DNA of 64,000 nucleotides from Plutella xylostella (Eukaryota; Arthropoda; Insecta; Lepidoptera; Plutellidae): positions 7,936,001 through 8,000,000 of the forward strand of contig NC_064002.1 in the NCBI RefSeq assembly GCF_932276165.1. The letters are read 5' to 3'. The notes beneath the pieces are model-generated. The model saw only the letters and a program-made list of their open reading frames with translations, was not told where the DNA came from and did no database searches. Below, piece after piece: positions 60,601 to 64,000 of this stretch. Numbering within the stretch: the first letter of the stretch is position 1; each line of letters starts with the position of its first letter. Made by a program: the position numbers and the translations under genes.

Positions 60601-62755
60601 GGATGTTTGCTATACGGTGAGCCCAAACAAACAGACCTATAAACAAACCTTTTCGTAACCGTGAGCGAATTAAAATAACCCGTAAAATTTTAATGAAGAG
60701 AAACCTCAGTTTTAAACAACTAAAAGGGAATTGAAACTCTTTTTGAAGTTGCGAATACGTAATTGTTTAGCTGAATTATACGAGCATGCAGTAGAGTAAT
60801 TAAATAGGCTTTCGATAACCTGAAAATTCAGGAGCACATTAATCGAATAATGAGAAACATTGGATTTCAGTCTTTAAGAACAAACACAAACAAGACATGT
60901 CTACATTGTTACACAATTGAATAAGTATTATTTTGAAGGGAACCAGACAATGCCAAGAAAACGACAACACAATTAGAATTTGGTTAATTGAAGTAAGCAT
61001 TTTGGCAATGTAATTTGTTTAGCTACTTTCAAAATGTTATTCTTGTTTTCATTTTACAGTAGAACAAGTCTATTTAAAACAGCACGAAACGACTTCTAGA
61101 ACTGAGTTTATAATAAATAATAGGTATAGCAATCTAAAACTCAATTTTATATTATCATTTGTTAGGCTAATTACTTTTAGAAAAATACTTAATACATGTA
61201 ATAATACAATTTAATCATTGAATATACCTACTTATTGGTCTTCAGAAGTGATTCATGATATAATTAGTAATTATTTACCTGAGTCTTTGAATGCCCTCTT
61301 CAATATCTTGGAGGGCGTAACGGCGCATTTGCTCGGCTAGCGGCAAGTTGTTTCTTCTGACGTAGTACTCGGCTACCGAAGATTGGGCCGTGCCGACACG
61401 TAATGATAGCCACTGAAACATTATATTACTATGTAAAAAAGTATAATATTTGCGATAAACTTTAGGGACTTTATTATGTTTTTACGTTGAAACTTACGTT
61501 ACTTCGGCCTTGGAAGTCGTCAACAGCGTTGTGAAAAAACAGGCCGGCAATAAGAGCAGCTATGTTCGCCGTGTAGCTCGCCACAAATATCACAGAGAAC
61601 CCGCCCCAAACGTTGATTAGAAACTTGTTAGGCCAACTCTTTGGAGCCTTGAATGCCACTAGGTGGCCACACAGCAGCCCCCACATCACCCATAAAGCAC
61701 TCGAGATGCTGAAATTCTTCGAGCGTTGGCGGCCCCAAGGATTCAACCCAAACGGTGACAGCCACTCGTAAATAGCTACCGCAATCGCAGTAACGTTCAA
61801 CGAAGTAAATATAGCGATCCACAACTCGGGAGAAAATGGCAAAAGAAACGCCAACAAAGGTATATCAGCTTTCTGGTTTGGAGCGGCCAATATTGATATC
61901 CCACTAAAAAAGTATGGCTGACTAAAATCGATTACTTCTGCTCTTGCCGATGACACACTTAACGCTGCAAAGGACATGTGTGCGGCTCCAGACACGAGAT
62001 CACCAACAATGCCATTCCACTTCTGGACATCTTCGTCGGTATCATCATCTTCTAAATAATCATCTGGTTCATAGTTTTCATCAAAAGCTTTATAACCGTT
62101 ACGGTACTGAGCTCTGTAACTGTGCTGGTGATCTGGATAGTCGAAATCATTCATTATCATTTTACTCTTATACTCATGTAACCGACGAAAGGATTTCACC
62201 AACTTACGGGAACCATATAAGCCATCTTCAACGATATATAAATGAAAATCAAATTCGAGTTCCTGCGCTATATTTTCGAGGAGGTCCATGGCAAGACCGT
62301 AGCAGCAATGTGTTGCCATTTTGGAGAAACTAGTTGGTTTGGGGGTTGGAAAGAAGAAGTTGTCAGCTTCCGGTTCGCCTTCGCGTTCGAATTCATTGAA
62401 GGCCAGTGTGAGGTTGTCTCGATCAGATGTTTCTGGTCGATGGCACGCCAGTCCTCTTAGACATTGGCCGTCTTCATCTAGTTCCCCTTCCATTACGAAA
62501 GGAGGGGATATTGCTGTGACTATGCGGAATATGGTGCGTGCGCCAGATGACTGTCCATGAGCGACCAGCCTCCCTCCAGGCCACACGATGGTGTGGAGCC
62601 TCACACTGCGGCCCAGCACATGGCCTACTTGCCTCCAAGCATTTCCACCTTCAGGTCTAGTGACTAGGTTCAGTAAAGTGAATGTTGCTATCAACGGTCT
62701 TTCTGGCTGCTCCGTCCCACCAGCTAGCGCGGCAGCTGTCGATATTCTTAGTTCT
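44987..62755 (-). CDS. Nmdar2: NMDA-type glutamate receptor subunit 2 (3' part of gene)
   Basis: Exons in gene order are 62755-61498, 61412-61279, 57703-57553, 55668-55539, 51159-50993, one or more of the tandem copies in 50095-46690, 46007-45937 and 45644-44987. With one array copy the visible part is 895 residues. All phases fit. The first exon carries the S1 ligand-binding half (FRIVTAISPPFV, DEDGQCLRGL, WNGIVGDLVSGAAHMSFAAL), M1, the pore loop and M3 with SYTANIAA. S2 continues through DLLIADSPVLDYYRATDHGC and EKWYGGLPCFKL. M4 is VAGVFILLGVGMIVGCLILI. The cytoplasmic tail ends LDLDQDPG. It pairs with Nmdar1 to form a glutamate-gated cation channel at synapses. The amino-terminal domain exons lie beyond 64000. 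Confidence 0.95.
45937..46007 (-). CDS. Nmdar2: Nmdar2 exon: basic segment of the cytoplasmic tail
   Basis: Encodes KEHEQRRRKSKAQFFEMIQE and IR, directly following SVKR of the tandem exon. The acceptor is TTTGTTTCAG and the donor AAG/GTAAAT. Phase 0 in, phase 2 out. Confidence 0.92.
46387..46478 (-). pseudogene. Nmdar2 tandem exon, broken tenth copy
   Basis: Relative to the other copies, 28 bases are missing in the middle (between SPH and the TLRQG codons), which shifts the frame. The splice signals remain. Its downstream intron differs from all the others (GCGAGTTATACACTCACGGG instead of GTTATGTAACAAAC), so it probably marks the ancestral 3' boundary. Confidence 0.88.
46690..46809 (-). CDS. 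Nmdar2: Nmdar2 tandem exon, copy 9 in gene order
   Basis: Intact, consensus peptide. It is the last intact copy before the broken one. Confidence 0.75.
47017..47136 (-). CDS. Nmdar2: Nmdar2 tandem exon, copy 8 in gene order
   Basis: Intact, consensus peptide, unit almost identical to the neighbouring one at 47344. Confidence 0.75.
47344..47463 (-). CDS. Nmdar2: Nmdar2 tandem exon, copy 7 in gene order
   Basis: Intact, consensus peptide. Acceptor GTAATGTAG, donor AGG/GTATGC. Confidence 0.75.
47684..47803 (-). CDS. Nmdar2: Nmdar2 tandem exon, copy 6 in gene order
   Basis: Intact, consensus peptide. The downstream intron is shortened in its T-rich part. Confidence 0.75.
48007..48126 (-). CDS. 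Nmdar2: Nmdar2 tandem exon, copy 5 in gene order
   Basis: Intact, with one change: HHAACELVH instead of HHAARELVH (Arg to Cys, a CpG-type transition). Confidence 0.75.
48330..48449 (-). CDS. Nmdar2: Nmdar2 tandem exon, copy 4 in gene order
   Basis: Intact, consensus peptide. Acceptor GTAATGTAG, donor AGG/GTATGC. Confidence 0.75.
48566..48830. mobile_element. 265-bp inverted-repeat element in the array, first site
   Basis: The ends CAGGGTGTTGCAAAA and TTTTGCAACACCCTG are inverted repeats, and the inverted similarity runs inwards over most of the element. TA flanks both sides, and units without the element read CTCTATAG, so it inserted at a TA with duplication. The structure fits a Tc1/mariner-type MITE. 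Confidence 0.8.
48947..49066 (-). CDS. Nmdar2: Nmdar2 tandem exon, copy 3 in gene order
   Basis: Intact, with one change: KLYHFIN instead of KLYRFIN. Acceptor GTAATGTAG, donor AGG/GTATGC. A 265-bp inverted-repeat element lies in the intron on each side. Confidence 0.75.
49183..49448. mobile_element. 265-bp inverted-repeat element in the array, second site
   Basis: This is nearly identical to the element at 48566-48830 and sits at the same position of its unit, so it was copied with the unit and not inserted separately. Confidence 0.8.
49565..49684 (-). CDS. Nmdar2: Nmdar2 tandem exon, copy 2 in gene order
   Basis: Intact coding sequence. Its acceptor reads GTTATGAAG instead of GTAATGTAG, still AG but weaker. 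Donor AGG/GTATGC. Confidence 0.75.
49976..50095 (-). CDS. Nmdar2: Nmdar2 tandem exon, copy 1 in gene order
   Basis: An intact 40-codon phase-0 exon. Its upstream intron is unique sequence ending ATATATCCATTACAG, a better acceptor than in the other copies. It probably keeps the ancestral 5' flank, and is the best candidate for the constitutive copy. Confidence 0.88.
50126..50312. mobile_element. MITE-like inverted-repeat element upstream of the array
   Basis: Arms at 50158-50184 (ATTCTGAAGGCAGACATTC at the outside) and 50283-50309 are inverted repeats with few mismatches. A CAGGGTGTAGCAAAA end at about 50128 resembles the element inside the array. A related fragment lies near 21760. Confidence 0.6.
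50993..51159 (-). CDS. Nmdar2: Nmdar2 exon: M4 and juxtamembrane region
   Basis: Encodes GVAAVAGVFILLGVGMIVGC, then LILILEHLFYKYTL and RSRNIMFFSQ. It ends in phase 0 at CAG/GTAACC, directly before the tandem exon array. Confidence 0.92.
51197..52228 (-). mobile_element. 5'-truncated RTE-type LINE in an Nmdar2 intron, with target duplication
   Basis: On the minus strand it starts inside the RT (FTALQNQDVDPTYIQ). It continues with GVKQGDPLSPKLFTATLEEV, the catalytic FADDIV, thumb (YLGQI) and the C-terminal WAGHVCR and RGRPRRRWRDDLD regions, ending in a run of A. TATATATAATGT occurs on both sides (51185-51196 and 52229-52240). One frameshift near 51845 splits the frame into 51842-52228 and 51204-51845. 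Confidence 0.85.
52578..52625 (+). repeat. SINE tail fragment
   Basis: GCCTAACTTGGGTTCGGATG and GTGTGTGAGATGTT match the body end of the SINE at 39826-40056 with several changes. Confidence 0.5.
52630..55320. other. Nmdar2 intron, no further gene
   Basis: Intronic sequence with scattered decayed repeats. The only standout is the G-rich tract at 54681-54737. A 60-codon minus frame at 55085-55267 has no domain. Confidence 0.5.
54681..54737 (+). other. G-rich tract with quadruplex potential
   Basis: At least six runs of four or more G occur within 57 bases on the plus strand (C-rich on the transcribed Nmdar2 sense strand), in an otherwise AT-rich intron. Confidence 0.6.
55323..55535. repeat. 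Dispersed repeat next to an Nmdar2 splice donor
   Basis: Two parts match other places in the window: 55323-55447 resembles the Rab3 3' UTR repeat (32509-32640, opposite strand) and 55460-55520 resembles 25306-25379. It ends a few bases from the donor of the exon at 55539. Confidence 0.5.
55539..55668 (-). CDS. Nmdar2: Nmdar2 exon: end of S2
   Basis: Encodes DSISAVIAKYSSNGYMDILT and EKWYGGLPCFKLSPDYGIQP. The acceptor is TTGTTTACAG and the donor CTAG/GTGAGG. A dispersed repeat begins within a few bases of the donor. Confidence 0.93.
57553..57703 (-). CDS. Nmdar2: Nmdar2 exon: S2 ligand-contact region
   Basis: Encodes NGTLDLLIADSPVLDYYRAT and EDTYAIGMTKGFPLK. The Asp in IADSPVL matches the glutamate-contact Asp of GluN2. 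The acceptor TATTTTTTGCAG is only 25 bases from the LINE insertion at 57729. Confidence 0.92.
57729..60467 (+). pseudogene. LINE ORF2 remnant: linker, reverse transcriptase, RNase H, zinc knuckle
   Basis: The frame has 912 codons, from RTSHWWGPELERLRRKI (the endonuclease-RT linker) to a final WRELGWLNS. RT motifs are SYRPISLTSFLLKILERL, FIDIEGAFDKTNFD, GCPQGGVLSPLLWNLVVDDL and YADDLT. RNase H follows with IYTDGSKK, AECVAITRA, ILSDSAAVLLAL and WIKGHSGSLGNDAADELA. A CRSC-X8-H-X4-C knuckle comes near the end. The endonuclease is missing because of the 5' truncation, so it cannot move on its own. Met-led versions start at 58206. Confidence 0.9.
57729..60548 (+). mobile_element. Young 5'-truncated LINE with RNase H, inserted in an Nmdar2 intron
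   Basis: ACGGGCACTTTAGA lies on both sides (57715-57728 and 60549-60562), a 13-14 base target duplication. The insert ends in (TAGA)n. It is antisense to Nmdar2. The only frame runs open from the first inserted base to the stop at 60465-60467, a sign of recent insertion. The RT-RNase H-zinc knuckle order suggests the I/LOA/R1 group. Confidence 0.92.
60563..61278. other. Nmdar2 intron sequence
   Basis: This is the original intron sequence upstream, in gene order, of the LINE. No other feature is seen. Confidence 0.6.
61279..61412 (-). CDS. Nmdar2: Nmdar2 exon: first part of S2
   Basis: Encodes WLSLRVGTAQSSVAEYYVRR and NNLPLAEQMRRYALQDIEEG. The acceptor is TGTTTCAG and the donor CAG/GTAAAT. 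It ends in phase 2 and joins the next exon in frame. Confidence 0.92.
61498..62755 (-). CDS. Nmdar2: Nmdar2 exon: end of amino-terminal domain, S1, M1, pore, M3
   Basis: The acceptor is TTTTGTCCACAG/A and the donor AGTAAC/GTAAGT. The reading frame is open throughout 419 codons. Between YIVEDGLYGS and WNGIVGDL there is an insert of about 55 residues, rich in Asp/Glu and Tyr, that vertebrate GluN2 lacks. M1 is in FLLPFSPELWIAIFTSLNV; the pore loop is in SALWVMWGLLCGHLVAF. Confidence 0.93.
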
Positions 62756-64000
62756 CTGTGGACAAAATTGTTACTGTTTATAAAAGATATGTCCAGTTTA
62801 TAATTACTTATGTAAAATTTGTTTGGTTTTGATCTATTTTTTATTATAATTAAAACTATTGAAATACGTGGAAACGTTTGGGGTCACTTTTGAAGGGCTG
62901 TAAACGGTATACATCTCGTCTGATACCTCATATTATTATGTTTACCCCAGATATCCGACACAGAGTAAAACCATCATAAATAAAAAATACATAATGATGA
63001 TTGTTTCAATGGTATTAATATTCATAATATGAATGAAAATGGTGTGGCAGCAATAATGCATTATTACTGAAACATGGCGATGACAGCCCTCGTAATTAAA
63101 TCTACGGAGAGTGTTATTAATTTTATTGTATGAATTCCGCATTATAGTTTGCTTTGTACAATTTGTTAAAGGTGTAAATAACATTGCTAATTCATTCATG
63201 TAATTTTAAACAACATTATCTACACTTACTCCGGGGTATAATTCTCACGTGAGCTATCGTAGTTCAATAAAACTATATCTATCTGTAACCCATACCCTTA
63301 GGTATCAATAGATTATCAAGAAGTTTCCTACCATCAAAATTGTTCTTATTGTATTAGGTTGATTTAAGTCTTTTATTAATATTTTTTTATACAGATTAGG
63401 ACTATAAATACGTATCATTTACGAATTTATACGAATTCTTGATATTGATTGATAATGTTAAATTATTATTATAATACACTCTGACAGTGCGAAAAAGAAT
63501 AAAAGAAACAAGTTATGTACGCACTACTATTATCATAATACAACACAAACTTATGGATTAATCCGGATATACGAAGCGCATATTTAAGTAGCTGTCCCAC
63601 ATTAGTTCCACTCACATTCTGGAATAGGCTCAACCAAATGCGAGAGTTCCCTCACATCATATTAGCAATGGCCAGTCATCGCCTATATGGAATATTTTAT
63701 TTATACTTAGTCCCACGGTTTTCAATAACAGCTTTCTCCATCGCCCTTATACCGTTGCAATACCGCATATTTCATTTGATTGAAAGCAGCACTGGGGGAC
63801 GAGTAGGGTGAACTATCAGATCTCGAGACAGGCTTCACGTCTGGACGGGAGCCAAAACTCAGCTTCCGTTGTGTCCTACCGATTTATGATAATATAACGG
63901 AGTTGGATTTCACCCAAAAGTATTATCTATTTCAGATTGTCGGCGGACTCAATTTCGTTAATTTGAATTTTCAGTTCGATATAAATCCTAGTAAATGACG
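62756..64000. other. Nmdar2 intron upstream sequence
   Basis: It follows the exon acceptor at 62756 and should be intron of Nmdar2 on the minus strand. No further exon could be recognised. The 63590-63900 part is less AT-rich and may be a dispersed repeat. Confidence 0.45.

Overview
The window looks like nuclear DNA from a moth or butterfly. It is AT-rich, its genes have introns, and its proteins are of insect type. It also carries tRNA-derived SINEs, several LINE clades, short LTR elements and small terminal-inverted-repeat elements of the kind common in lepidopteran genomes. This assignment rests on pattern recognition, not on a search.

Layout. 1-4200 (minus): a CR1-like LINE with a full ORF1 and an open ORF2 that runs off the left edge. 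5285-6810 (plus): a 5'-truncated LINE of another clade. 6.8-24 kb: mostly non-coding DNA with transposon remnants, including an LTR element with 131-bp LTRs and a CATAT target duplication (14901-17302), several 5'-truncated LINE insertions with target duplications, hairpin elements, and one unassigned GC-rich exon-like patch (20640-21119). 24.2-32.7 kb (plus): Rab3, five coding exons, 220 aa. 35.8-40.8 kb (minus): two tandem secreted histidine-phosphatase genes of the multiple inositol polyphosphate phosphatase (MINPP) type, 440 and 438 aa, with matching exon structure. 45.0-62.8 kb (minus): the 3' two thirds of an NMDA receptor subunit 2 gene (Nmdar2). It contains the ligand-binding halves, all membrane segments and the cytoplasmic tail; the amino-terminal domain lies beyond the right edge.

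The most striking feature is in Nmdar2. The 40-codon exon just after the last membrane segment is present in ten tandem copies (46387-50095). Nine are intact, nearly identical, flanked by AG and GT splice signals, and in phase 0 at both ends, so any number could be spliced in without shifting the frame. The tenth, nearest the 3' end, has a 28-base deletion. Two units also share a 265-bp inverted-repeat element at the same site, which shows that the array kept amplifying after that element landed. Rab3 shows a smaller event of the same kind: a partial, recent copy of exon 4, 436 bp downstream.

Rab3 (synaptic vesicle release) and Nmdar2 (glutamate receptor) are both synaptic genes. The phosphatase pair between them has no evident link to them. 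Nmdar2 introns hold two young LINE insertions with clear target duplications, one ending only 25 bases from a splice acceptor.
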